Source: Collinsella sp. (GTDB lineage: Bacteria > Actinomycetota > Coriobacteriia > Coriobacteriales > Coriobacteriaceae). From it: DNA of 8,063 nt. Both the position numbers and the translations under genes were made by a program. The stretch is taken from the NCBI GenBank assembly GCA_031295725.1, contig JAUMNV010000204.1, positions 1 through 8,063 on the forward strand. Reading direction: 5' to 3'. Shown piece after piece: positions 1-5,849 of the stretch; the first letter of the stretch is position 1; each line of letters opens with the position of its first letter. The notes below the pieces were generated by a model, which had not been told where the DNA came from, ran no database searches, and worked only from the letters and a program-made list of their open reading frames with translations.

Positions 1-110
1 TCATGGGGAGGCTCGAGGCCTACCTCGTGTACTATCGGGATGGGCGCATCAAGAAGTCCCTCGAGTGGCTGAGCCCTATGGAGTACCGCAGGAAGCTTGG
101 ATACGCCTAG
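1..110 (+). CDS. IS3-family transposase (OrfB, DDE integrase), C-terminal fragment
   Basis: Reading from base 3, 35 in-frame codons end at TAG (108-110). The peptide contains EAYLVYYRDGRIKKSLEWLS followed by PMEYRRKLGYA. This is the characteristic tail of IS3-family transposases (family pattern: an aromatic YY, N/D-x-R-I-K-x-S-L, then S-P-x-E-Y-R). It comes just after the last acidic catalytic residue of the DDE core, which lies upstream of the window. The fragment has no start here because the window begins inside the gene. Whether the full protein is functional cannot be judged. The identification of the family is firm; the subgroup (IS150-like) is a guess. Confidence 0.85.
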   Translation, partial: MGRLEAYLVYYRDGRIKKSLEWLSPMEYRRKLGYA

Positions 111-140
111 GCGCAGTCCAAGAAATCGTCCGCACCCCCA
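1..140 (+). mobile_element. Right end of an IS3-family insertion sequence (partial)
   Basis: The stretch holds the 3' end of an IS3-family transposase gene, followed within 30 bases by a sequence shaped like an IS3/IS150 right terminal repeat. Bases 115-122 read AGTCCAAG and the run closes with CACCCCCA at 133-140. IS150-type right ends, from memory, have a similar plan: a TCCAA block, a short A/T-rich or mixed core, and a terminal CA. I place the boundary after the CA at 139-140. This is inference, because the left end and any target duplication lie outside the window. It is not known whether the element is intact beyond base 1. Confidence 0.55.
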
Positions 141-207
141 ACAGTCCCTATTTCACCGCAACTTATGAGAAGGGGTTGTGTGGCTATAAGGCCCCGTCCT
201 AAATTAG

Positions 208-552
208 CTATTCTTTTATGCTGGCGATGAGGTCGTTGGCCTTTGCGGCAATTACTTGGTTGATGTCGGTCTGCAGTTCCTCGTAAACCGCTATGGCTCG
301 CTCGCCGGCGGGGGTGAGGGTGGATCCGCGGGCTCCGTCGCGCTCGATGAGCTTGCAGCCCAGCTGTCCTTCAGCCTCATTCACGATGCGCCAGGCCTTG
401 GAATACGCCATGCCCATGCTCTTGGCGGCGCGGTTCAGCGAGTGCTCGCGGGCAATACCTTGCAGCAGCAAGACGCAGCCGTGACCAAACACGCCCGGCA
501 GATCCTTGTCGCACGCTTGAATGACCAGCTTTGCCGTCGTCTTGTACTTCAT
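208..552 (-). CDS. ModE-type winged helix-turn-helix DNA-binding protein
   Basis: A 114-residue protein made only of a LysR/ModE-like winged helix-turn-helix. Residues 38-65 (SLNRAAKSMGMAYSKAWRIV and onward) form the helix-turn-helix, in the pattern of the ModE N-terminal domain. Residues 68-86, including IERDGARGSTLTPAGE, form the wing, and residues 86-112 form a long helix that in ModE mediates dimerisation. E. coli ModE carries two molybdate-binding (TOBE/Mop) domains after this region; they are missing here, so ligand sensing must differ or be absent. No molybdate transport or cofactor gene is visible nearby. Two starts are possible. The ATG at 552 has GGAG 3 bases upstream and another GGGGAG 11 bases upstream; a GTG at 561 would add three residues but has its GGGGAG only 2 bases away. 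I prefer the ATG. The gene lies divergent from guaB and beside an IS remnant. The DNA-binding role is well supported; the target and signal are unknown. Confidence 0.82.
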   Translation of the reverse strand: MKYKTTAKLVIQACDKDLPGVFGHGCVLLLQGIAREHSLNRAAKSMGMAYSKAWRIVNEAEGQLGCKLIERDGARGSTLTPAGERAIAVYEELQTDINQVIAAKANDLIASIKE

Positions 553-584
553 ACGCTCCACGTCTCCCCGCTAAAGTGTTTGCT

Positions 585-612
585 GGGCAAACGCAAAGCC
601 TGCGTCAAGCCC
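585..612. repeat. Inverted repeat in the leader of the ModE-type gene
   Basis: GGGC (585-588) and ACGCA (591-595) are mirrored by TGCGT (601-605) and GCCC (609-612). This gives a 9-pair interrupted dyad with a 5-base loop. It lies about 33 bases upstream of the ModE-type start codon, downstream of that gene's putative promoter. It could be an operator for autoregulation or an RNA hairpin in the leader. No T-run follows on either strand, so it is not a terminator. It does not resemble the A/T-rich ModE operator. Confidence 0.4.
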
Positions 613-622
613 TCGTGTGCTC

Positions 623-650
623 TTCTTAAATCATGCATTGTAGCAGTCAA
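623..650 (-). promoter_or_regulatory. Possible promoter of the ModE-type gene
   Basis: On the minus strand TTGACT (650-645, five of six matches to the -35 consensus) is followed after 16 bases by TAAGAA (628-623), a weak -10. The -35 hexamer falls inside the spacer of the probable guaB promoter on the opposite strand. If both are used, the two promoters overlap and would compete. The -10 is poor, so this is tentative. Confidence 0.3.
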
Positions 651-666
651 AGTGCGTTAAGATACT
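638..666 (+). promoter_or_regulatory. Possible guaB promoter
   Basis: TTGTAG (638-643), a 17-base spacer and GATACT (661-666, four of six -10 matches) sit about 80 bases upstream of the guaB start. The predicted transcript would begin near 673. The hexamers are moderate, but the correct spacing and the position in a divergent intergenic gap support it. An alternative -10, TAAGAT at 658-663, would leave only 14 bases of spacing. Confidence 0.42.
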
Positions 667-675
667 TTCCCAGTA

Positions 676-687
676 TTGGGCGCCCAA
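676..687. promoter_or_regulatory. Perfect 12-base palindrome downstream of the guaB promoter
   Basis: TTGGGCGCCCAA is a perfect palindrome lying about +4 to +15 from the predicted guaB transcription start, a typical repressor operator position. The half-site TTGGGC recurs at 690-695. The central GCCCAA (682-687) could therefore also pair with the later copy as an RNA hairpin. Flanking CCCAG (669-673) and CTGGG (695-699) add outer symmetry. No known regulator motif is recognised. Confidence 0.4.
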
Positions 688-745
688 GGTTGGGCTGGGT
701 CCTACGAGGCCTGCAGCCGACCGGTCGCATGGAAAAAGGAGAAAC

Positions 746-2257
746 ATGGCTACGTTCTTTCCCGGTGAGTCCCACACGTTTTCGGAGTATCTGCTGGTTC
801 CTGGTTACTCGTCCTCGCAGTGCATCCCCAACAACGTCTCTCTCAAGACGCCGCTAACCCGCTTCAAGCGCGGTGAGAAGCCGGCAATCACCCTGAACAT
901 CCCCATGGTTTCCGCCATCATGCAGTCCGTCTCGGGCGTCGACATGGGTGTCGCGCTCGCTACCGAGGGCGGCCTGTCCTTCATCTACGGTTCCCAGAGC
1001 GCCGAGTCCGAGGCCGCCATGGTCAAGGCCGTCAAGGATCACAAGGCCGGCTTCGTTCAGTCCGATTCCACGCTGACCCCCGACATGACCATGGAGCAGG
1101 TCATCGAGCTCAAGGATAAGACCGGTCACTCCACCATGCCGGTCACCGACGACGGCACCCCCAAGGGCAAGCTCCTGGGCATCGTCACCAGCCGTGACTA
1201 TCGCCCCAGCCGCGATGACCACCAGACGAAGGTCTCCGAGTTCATGACCCCGCGTGAGCAGCTCATCGTGGGCGACAAGAACATCAGCCTCAAGGTTGCC
1301 AATGACGTCATCTGGGACAATAAGCTCAATGCCCTGCCCATCGTCGACGACAACGATCACCTTATGGGCATCGTCTTCCGCAAGGACTACGACAGCCACA
1401 AGACTAACCCCAACGAGCTGCTCGATAACGACAAGCGCTACATGGTCGGCGCCGGTATCAACACCCGCGACTATGCCGAGCGCGTGCCGCTGCTCATCGA
1501 GGCCGGTGCCGACGTTCTGTGCATCGACTCCTCCGAGGGCTTCAGCGAGTGGCAGAAGCGCACTATCGAGTGGATCCGCGCCAACTACGGCGAGGACGTC
1601 AAGGTCGGTGCCGGTAACGTCGTCGACGCCGAGGGCTTCCGCTTCCTGGCCGATTGCGGCGCCGACTTCATCAAGGTCGGTATCGGCGGCGGTTCCATCT
1701 GCATTACCCGCGAAACCAAGGGTATCGGTCGTGGCCAGGCCACCGCGTTGATCGATGTCTGCCGCGCCCGCGATGAGTACTACGAGGAGACCGGCGTCTA
1801 CGTGCCCGTGTGCTCCGACGGCGGTATCGTCTACGACTACCACATGACGCTCGCCCTTGCCATGGGTGCCGACTTTATGATGCTGGGTCGCTACTTCGCC
1901 CGCTTCGACGAGAGCCCGACCGAGCGCGTCAACGTCAACGGCCAGTACATGAAGGAGTACTGGGGCGAGGGTTCTGCGCGTGCTCGCAATTGGCAGCGCT
2001 ACGACCTGGGCGGCGCCGCGAAGCTCAGCTTCGTCGAGGGCGTCGACTCCTACGTCCCGTACGCCGGATCCCTCAAGGACGGCGTGGGCGGCACGCTCTA
2101 CAAAGTTAAGTCCACGATGTGCAACTGCGGTGCCCTCTCGATTCCCGAGCTCCAGGAAAAGGCACGCCTAACGCTGGTCAGCTCCACCTCCATCGTCGAA
2201 GGCGGCGCCCACGACGTAGTCGTGAAGGATTCTCAGCAGAGCGTTTCCTATCGATAA
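746..2257 (+). CDS. guaB: Inosine-5'-monophosphate dehydrogenase
   Basis: This cytosolic enzyme oxidises IMP to XMP with NAD+, the committed step of guanine nucleotide synthesis. The protein has 503 residues. The TIM barrel is split by a CBS-domain (Bateman) insert at about residues 102-220. The active-site loop is GIGGGSICITRE, with the thioimidate-forming cysteine at 319. Other expected catalytic or binding residues are Asp261, Lys310, Asp358, Arg382, the flap dyad Arg418-Tyr419 (in ARNWQRYD) and Glu431. These positions equal, from memory, the numbering of Tritrichomonas foetus IMP dehydrogenase, also 503 residues. The usual bacterial loop is GIGPGSICTTR, so this is a distinct subclass. Lys310 and Glu431 are the residues associated with poor mycophenolic acid binding. 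The start is fixed by AAAGGAG (735-741) four bases before the ATG. guaB stands alone, with its own probable promoter and a terminator at 2307. Confidence 0.96.
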   Translation: MATFFPGESHTFSEYLLVPGYSSSQCIPNNVSLKTPLTRFKRGEKPAITLNIPMVSAIMQSVSGVDMGVALATEGGLSFIYGSQSAESEAAMVKAVKDHKAGFVQSDSTLTPDMTMEQVIELKDKTGHSTMPVTDDGTPKGKLLGIVTSRDYRPSRDDHQTKVSEFMTPREQLIVGDKNISLKVANDVIWDNKLNALPIVDDNDHLMGIVFRKDYDSHKTNPNELLDNDKRYMVGAGINTRDYAERVPLLIEAGADVLCIDSSEGFSEWQKRTIEWIRANYGEDVKVGAGNVVDAEGFRFLADCGADFIKVGIGGGSICITRETKGIGRGQATALIDVCRARDEYYEETGVYVPVCSDGGIVYDYHMTLALAMGADFMMLGRYFARFDESPTERVNVNGQYMKEYWGEGSARARNWQRYDLGGAAKLSFVEGVDSYVPYAGSLKDGVGGTLYKVKSTMCNCGALSIPELQEKARLTLVSSTSIVEGGAHDVVVKDSQQSVSYR

Positions 2258-2306
2258 GGTAAGAGCTGCATATCAAAGGTTGATTCTCAGCCACGTTATT
2301 TAGATA

Positions 2307-2351
2307 AAGCGAGATGCCTGCAAGTTGCAGGCATCTCGCTTGTTGTATTTG
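2307..2351 (+). terminator. Intrinsic terminator of guaB
   Basis: Two perfect 17-base arms flank a single G: AAGCGAGATGCCTGCAA (2307-2323) and its complement (2325-2341). In RNA this gives about 16 pairs with a three-base loop. A U-rich but interrupted tail (TTGTTGTATTT, 2340-2350) follows. The hairpin begins about 50 bases after the guaB stop. The tail runs directly into the probable leuS promoter. Confidence 0.88.
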
Positions 2352-2358
2352 CTATCAT
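2350..2358 (+). promoter_or_regulatory. Probable extended -10 promoter for leuS
   Basis: TGCTATCAT contains an extended -10 TG motif one base before TATCAT (2353-2358, five of six matches). No good -35 is seen at 16-18 bases, which falls inside the guaB terminator stem; extended -10 promoters can work without one. Transcription would begin near 2365. The leuS message would then open with the long rod-like repeat at 2367-2507. Confidence 0.5.
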
Positions 2359-2366
2359 CAGTCAAG

Positions 2367-2507
2367 TTAACCTTAGGGTCGGTCGGCTTGGCTTTGTTCG
2401 CTACAAGTTCCGCACGCAAAGAAGAGCACTTAATGTGCTCTTCGTCTTGCGCAGGACTGTCCGCAGTAGCGAATAAAGCCAAGCCGACCGACCCCAGCTA
2501 AGATTAA
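2367..2507 (+). promoter_or_regulatory. Long rod-like hairpin forming the leuS leader
   Basis: Outer arms 2376-2404 and 2466-2494 are 29-base inverted repeats differing only at G2396/T2474, a G-U wobble in RNA. Inside them are AGTTC (2406-2410) with GGACT (2454-2458), CGCAA (2415-2419) with TTGCG (2447-2451), and a tip GAAGAGCAC (2421-2429) with GTGCTCTTC (2435-2443) around TTAAT. At the foot, TTA (2373-2375) pairs with TAA (2499-2501) and TTAA (2367-2370) with TTAA (2504-2507). The last pairing touches the leuS Shine-Dalgarno AAAGGAG (2506-2512). The whole stretch can fold into one rod of about 140 bases. It lacks T-box features (specifier loop, T-box sequence). It may be a cis-regulatory leader, an RNase III substrate or a miniature inverted-repeat element. 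The structure is seen directly; its role is inferred. Confidence 0.75.
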
Positions 2508-2517
2508 AGGAGCTGAT

Positions 2518-5094
2518 ATGTGCGATTGCACAGATCATAAGGACGAGATCCCTGCCTACGACGCGCAGGCCATTGAGTCCCGGTGGATGAAGGCCTGGGA
2601 GGACTCCAACCTCTTTGCCGTCGACACCGACGACAGCAAGCCCAAAAAGTATGTGCTCGAGATGTTCCCGTATCCGTCGGGCGACCTGCACATGGGCCAC
2701 GCGCGCAACTATACTATCGGCGATGCCATGGCCCGTCAGGCCCGCATGCGCGGCTTTGACGTGCTGCATCCCATCGGCTTTGACGCCTTTGGCCTGCCCG
2801 CCGAGAACGCCGCCATCAAGCACAATACGCAGGCTGCCGCCTGGACGTATAAGAACATGGATCAGGCGCTCGCCACGATGAAGCGTATGGGCTTCTCCTA
2901 CGATCTGGATCGCATGGTCAAGACCTGCAGCCCCGACTACTACCGCTGGGGTCAGTGGATCTTTGAGAAGATGTGGGAAAAGGGCCTGGTCTACCGCAAG
3001 AAGAACCCGGTCAACTGGTGTCCCACCTGCAAGACCGTTCTGGCCAACGAGCAGGTGACCGAGGGTAAGTGCTGGCGCTGCGGCACCGAGCCCGAGAAGC
3101 GCGACCTTGAGCAGTGGTACTACAAGATCACCGAGTACTCTCAGGAGCTGCTCGACGATCTGGAGAAGCTCCCCGGCTGGCCCGAGCGCGTCAAGCAGAT
3201 GCAGGCTAACTGGATCGGTCGCTCCGAGGGCGCCGAGGTCGACTTTACCCTTTGCGACCAGGATGGCGAGCCCATCGAGGGCGACGAGGGCAAGATCACC
3301 GTCTTCACCACGCGTGCCGATACGCTCTTTGGTGTTTCCTTCTTTGTCCTGGCTCCCGAGTACGCCGGCCTGCACGAGCTCGTCGAGGGCACGGAGTACG
3401 AGGAGGCCGTCACCAAGATCGTCGAGGACTCCAAGCATATCTCTGCCGTCGAGCGTGCCCAGGGCACCCTCGAGAAGCACGGTGCCTTTACGGGCCGCTA
3501 CGTGGTGAACCCCGTCAACGGCGAGAAGGTTCCCGTGTGGGTTGCCGATTATGTCGTTGCCGACTACGGCACCGGCGCCGTCATGGCCGTTCCCTGTGGC
3601 GACCAGCGCGATTTTGAGTTCGCCCGCAAGTACGACCTGCCGATCGTACCGATCATCCTGGACGATGACGATCGCGCTGCCGTCGAGGCCAGCGGCGAGA
3701 CCATCGATACCTTCCATGCCGAGACCGTCGACTGGGATTGCGCCCACGCTGCCGAGGGCACGCTCGTCCAGTCCGGCAAGTACACCGGCATGCGCGGCGG
3801 TAAGCACTCCGAGGGCGAGGCTGCGATCGTGGCCGACCTCGAGGCCATGGGCTGCGGTCGTCGCAAGGTCGAGTTCCGTCTGCGCGACTGGCTCATTTCC
3901 CGTCAGCGCTATTGGGGCAACCCCATCCCGGCCATCCACTGCGAGCACTGCGGTATCGTGCCCGTGCCCGAGGATCAGCTGCCGGTGACGCTGCCCGAGA
4001 ACCTGGACCTGGGCGCCGGCGAAACCCTTGCCGAGTGCAAGGACTTCTACGAGACCACCTGCCCGGTCTGCGGCCGCCCGGCCAAGCGCGAGACCGATAC
4101 CATGGACACCTTCACCTGCTCCAGCTGGTATTACCTGCGCTATACCGATCCGCACAACACCGAGCTGCCCTTCTCCCGCGAGGCCGCCGACCGTTGGATG
4201 CCCGTCGATAACTACATCGGCGGCATCGAGCACGCCATTCTGCACCTGCTCTACAGCCGCTTCTTTACCAAGGCACTGCGCGACCTGGGCCTGCTGAGCG
4301 TGGACGAGCCCTTCACTAACCTGCTGTGCCAGGGCATGGTCAAGGACGAGAACGGCGACACCATGTCCAAGTCCAAGGGTAACGTCGTGCCCCCGAGCTC
4401 GGTCATCGAACCTTACGGCGCCGACACCATGCGTTTGGCGATCCTGTTTATCGCCCCGCCCGAGAAGGACTTCGACTGGGATCCCAAGGCCGTCGAGGGC
4501 GCCAACCGCTTTATCAAGCGCGCCTGGCGTATCGTTTGGCAGCTCGTCCAGTCCGGCGATGCCAACGTGGCCTTCGACAAGTCCGCGCTCGATGAGGTTG
4601 CGATGAAGCTCTATCGCGAGCGTCACCGCACCATCGCCAAGTGCACCGAGGACTTCGATCGCGGCCAGTTCAACACCGCCATCTCGGCCGTCATGGAGCT
4701 CGTCAACGCGGCGAGCGCCTACCTCAACGCCACCGAGGGTACCGCCCGCGACAAGGCGCTGTGCTACGGCGTGGCCAAGGACATCGTGAGCGTCCTTGCC
4801 CCCATCTGCCCGTTCTGGGCCGACGAGCTGTGGCACGAGGCGCTCGGCTGCGAGGGCAACGCCTATACCGCCGCCTGGCCCGAGTTCGATCTGGCCGAGT
4901 CCGTTGAGGACACGGTGCAGATCGTGGTCCAGGTGCTCGGCAAGGTCCGCGGCCGCGTCGACGTTGCCCGCGATGCCTCTAATGAGGATATGCAGGCTGC
5001 CGCCGAGGCCGCCGTCGCCAAGTGGCTCGAGGGCAAGACGGTCGTCAAGGCCATCTGCGTGCCCGGTAAGCTGGTCAACCTGGTGGTCAAGTAA
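2518..5094 (+). CDS. leuS: Leucyl-tRNA synthetase
   Basis: This cytosolic class Ia synthetase charges tRNA-Leu with leucine. At 858 residues it matches the usual bacterial length. The HIGH-type signature is HMGH (residues 58-61, in PYPSGDLHMGHARNYTIGD). The KMSKS-type signature is TMSKS (615-619). A first zinc module has four cysteines (168, 171, 185, 188, CPTC and CWRC). A second set of cysteine pairs occurs at 475/478 and 515/518. The CP1 editing domain (about 225-420) has the threonine-rich FTTRADTLFG and the segment GTGAVMAVPCGDQRDFEFA. The aspartates of GDQRD (362, 365) are in place to reject mischarged amino acids. The leucine-specific C-terminal domain ends in VPGKLVNLVVK. The start is set by AAAGGAG (2506-2512) with five bases before the ATG. 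The gene appears to be monocistronic, between a structured leader and a strong terminator. Confidence 0.98.
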   Translation: MCDCTDHKDEIPAYDAQAIESRWMKAWEDSNLFAVDTDDSKPKKYVLEMFPYPSGDLHMGHARNYTIGDAMARQARMRGFDVLHPIGFDAFGLPAENAAIKHNTQAAAWTYKNMDQALATMKRMGFSYDLDRMVKTCSPDYYRWGQWIFEKMWEKGLVYRKKNPVNWCPTCKTVLANEQVTEGKCWRCGTEPEKRDLEQWYYKITEYSQELLDDLEKLPGWPERVKQMQANWIGRSEGAEVDFTLCDQDGEPIEGDEGKITVFTTRADTLFGVSFFVLAPEYAGLHELVEGTEYEEAVTKIVEDSKHISAVERAQGTLEKHGAFTGRYVVNPVNGEKVPVWVADYVVADYGTGAVMAVPCGDQRDFEFARKYDLPIVPIILDDDDRAAVEASGETIDTFHAETVDWDCAHAAEGTLVQSGKYTGMRGGKHSEGEAAIVADLEAMGCGRRKVEFRLRDWLISRQRYWGNPIPAIHCEHCGIVPVPEDQLPVTLPENLDLGAGETLAECKDFYETTCPVCGRPAKRETDTMDTFTCSSWYYLRYTDPHNTELPFSREAADRWMPVDNYIGGIEHAILHLLYSRFFTKALRDLGLLSVDEPFTNLLCQGMVKDENGDTMSKSKGNVVPPSSVIEPYGADTMRLAILFIAPPEKDFDWDPKAVEGANRFIKRAWRIVWQLVQSGDANVAFDKSALDEVAMKLYRERHRTIAKCTEDFDRGQFNTAISAVMELVNAASAYLNATEGTARDKALCYGVAKDIVSVLAPICPFWADELWHEALGCEGNAYTAAWPEFDLAESVEDTVQIVVQVLGKVRGRVDVARDASNEDMQAAAEAAVAKWLEGKTVVKAICVPGKLVNLVVK

Positions 5095-5124
5095 GCACTG
5101 CGCGCTTAGCTGACGTGCTATAGG

Positions 5125-5160
5125 CGAGGGGCGATCCGGCTAGGTCGCCCCTCGTTTTTT
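5125..5160 (+). terminator. Intrinsic terminator of leuS
   Basis: CGAGGGGCGA (5125-5134) pairs perfectly with TCGCCCCTCG (5145-5154) around a ten-base loop and is followed by six T residues (5155-5160). It begins 30 bases after the leuS stop codon. Confidence 0.95.
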
Positions 5161-5207
5161 CATGTACCTGTCCTGGTGCCTGCGGTCAATTGTTCTATTC
5201 TTGTGGA

Positions 5208-5237
5208 GAACCTGTGCTCCCGCTGACCTGCAGGTTC
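5208..5237. repeat. Inverted repeat upstream of the rimP promoter
   Basis: GAACCTG (5208-5214) is mirrored by CAGGTTC (5231-5237) across 16 bases. The right arm overlaps the palindrome CCTGCAGG (5227-5234). The repeat ends ten bases before the -35 hexamer of the rimP promoter, a position suited to an activator or accessory site. It may also be chance. Otherwise nothing recognisable lies between the leuS terminator and the rimP promoter. Confidence 0.3.
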
Positions 5238-5246
5238 GTACTGTGC

Positions 5247-5275
5247 TTGCACGTTTCCGCAGCTATTGGTATAGT
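5247..5275 (+). promoter_or_regulatory. Promoter of the rimP-nusA-infB operon
   Basis: TTGCAC (5247-5252), a 17-base spacer and TATAGT (5270-5275, five of six matches) form a good housekeeping sigma promoter. TGG directly before the -10 gives an extended -10 TG. The start of transcription is expected near 5282. This leaves a leader of about 70 bases that contains the hairpin at 5301-5333. Confidence 0.72.
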
Positions 5276-5300
5276 TTGCTTGCAAATGAAGTTGTAATTG

Positions 5301-5333
5301 AAAGAAGTGGGGTTTCGGCCCCGCTTCTTTTTT
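5301..5333 (+). terminator. Intrinsic terminator (attenuator) in the rimP leader
   Basis: AAAGAAGTGGGG (5301-5312) pairs with CCCCGCTTCTTT (5319-5330), twelve pairs including one U-G, around TTTCGG. It ends in a run of six T (5328-5333). It lies downstream of the operon promoter and nine bases upstream of the rimP Shine-Dalgarno sequence. It must therefore be read through for the operon to be expressed. In Bacillus subtilis the ylxS(rimP)-nusA leader holds a NusA-dependent terminator that gives feedback control. The same design is inferred here. No obvious competing antiterminator is visible in the short leader. Confidence 0.85.
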
Positions 5334-5353
5334 GTATGGATGGAGGTGCCGCA

Positions 5354-5848
5354 ATGGTCAAGACCAAGACCGAGCAGGCGATCATCGACGCGCTCGAGGC
5401 CGTCGCTCCCCAGCACGATATCGATATCGTCGACGTCGAGCTCGTGGGTGCCACCAAGGCCCCCTGCGTGCGTGTGCGTATCGAGGGTGCCGAGGGTCAG
5501 AGCCTGTCGCTCAACGACGTCACGGCCAACACAAAGTGGGTCGGCGATGTGATTGAGGAGCTCGATCCCATCTCTTCGAGCTATACGCTCGAGGTGTCGA
5601 GCCCGGGCATGGCGCGCCCGCTGCGCCGCCCGTGCGACTTTGCCCGCTTTGTGGGCGAGAATTGTGAGCTCACCTCCACCGCCACCGAGGGCCGTCGCAA
5701 GTACGCCGGCAAGATTGCCGCCGCCACTGAGGCTGACGTGACCCTCGAGCTCGAGGACGGCGAGTCCGTTACCCTCGATTTCTCTGATGTTAAAAAGTGC
5801 AAGTTGAAGCCCACCTACGACTTCAAGCCCGCGAAGGAAGGAAAGTAA
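5354..5848 (+). CDS. rimP: Ribosome maturation factor RimP
   Basis: RimP binds the free 30S subunit and helps assembly of its head (S19, S13 region). The protein is 164 residues, slightly longer than the usual 140-155. Residues 1-85 form the alpha/beta N-terminal domain, with IDIVDVELVG and the family signature YTLEVSSPGMARPLRRPCDF at 77-96. Residues 97-155 form the SH3-like barrel ending in DFSDVKKCKLKPTYDF. GGAGG (5342-5346) lies seven bases before the ATG at 5354. The frame is open further upstream to 5162. That extension would span the promoter and attenuator and has no homologous look, so it is rejected. The stop codon is one base from the nusA start, so the two genes are tightly coupled. 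Confidence 0.95.
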   Translation: MVKTKTEQAIIDALEAVAPQHDIDIVDVELVGATKAPCVRVRIEGAEGQSLSLNDVTANTKWVGDVIEELDPISSSYTLEVSSPGMARPLRRPCDFARFVGENCELTSTATEGRRKYAGKIAAATEADVTLELEDGESVTLDFSDVKKCKLKPTYDFKPAKEGK

Positions 5849-5849
5849 G

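Noticed and set aside
256..660. 134-codon plus-strand frame opposite the ModE-type gene
   Set aside because: Its translation is unlike any family, while the minus strand gives a clear winged helix-turn-helix protein.
667..745. Purine or other known riboswitch in the guaB leader
   Set aside because: The predicted leader is only about 70 bases, with no conserved riboswitch core and no terminator; only palindromes are seen.
854..1843. 329-codon open frame on the minus strand opposite guaB
   Set aside because: Same register shadow as for leuS; no plausible start signal and no family resemblance.
2300..2482. 60-codon frame on the minus strand across the leuS leader
   Set aside because: It lies within the inverted repeats, has no ribosome site, and its peptide has no family resemblance.
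2359..2517. T-box riboswitch before leuS
   Set aside because: Expected for a synthetase gene, but no T-box sequence, specifier loop or terminator/antiterminator pair with a U-tract before the gene could be found.
2401..4836. 811-codon open frame on the minus strand opposite leuS
   Set aside because: It is in exact codon register with leuS. Stops there would need TTA, CTA or TCA codons in leuS, which high-GC codon use avoids. The translation is low-complexity Gly/Ala/Leu/Val/Asp with no recognisable family.
5162..5353. 64-codon N-terminal extension of rimP
   Set aside because: It spans the operon promoter and attenuator hairpin. The internal ATG at 5354 has a strong, well-spaced ribosome site, and the protein from there matches RimP from its first residues.
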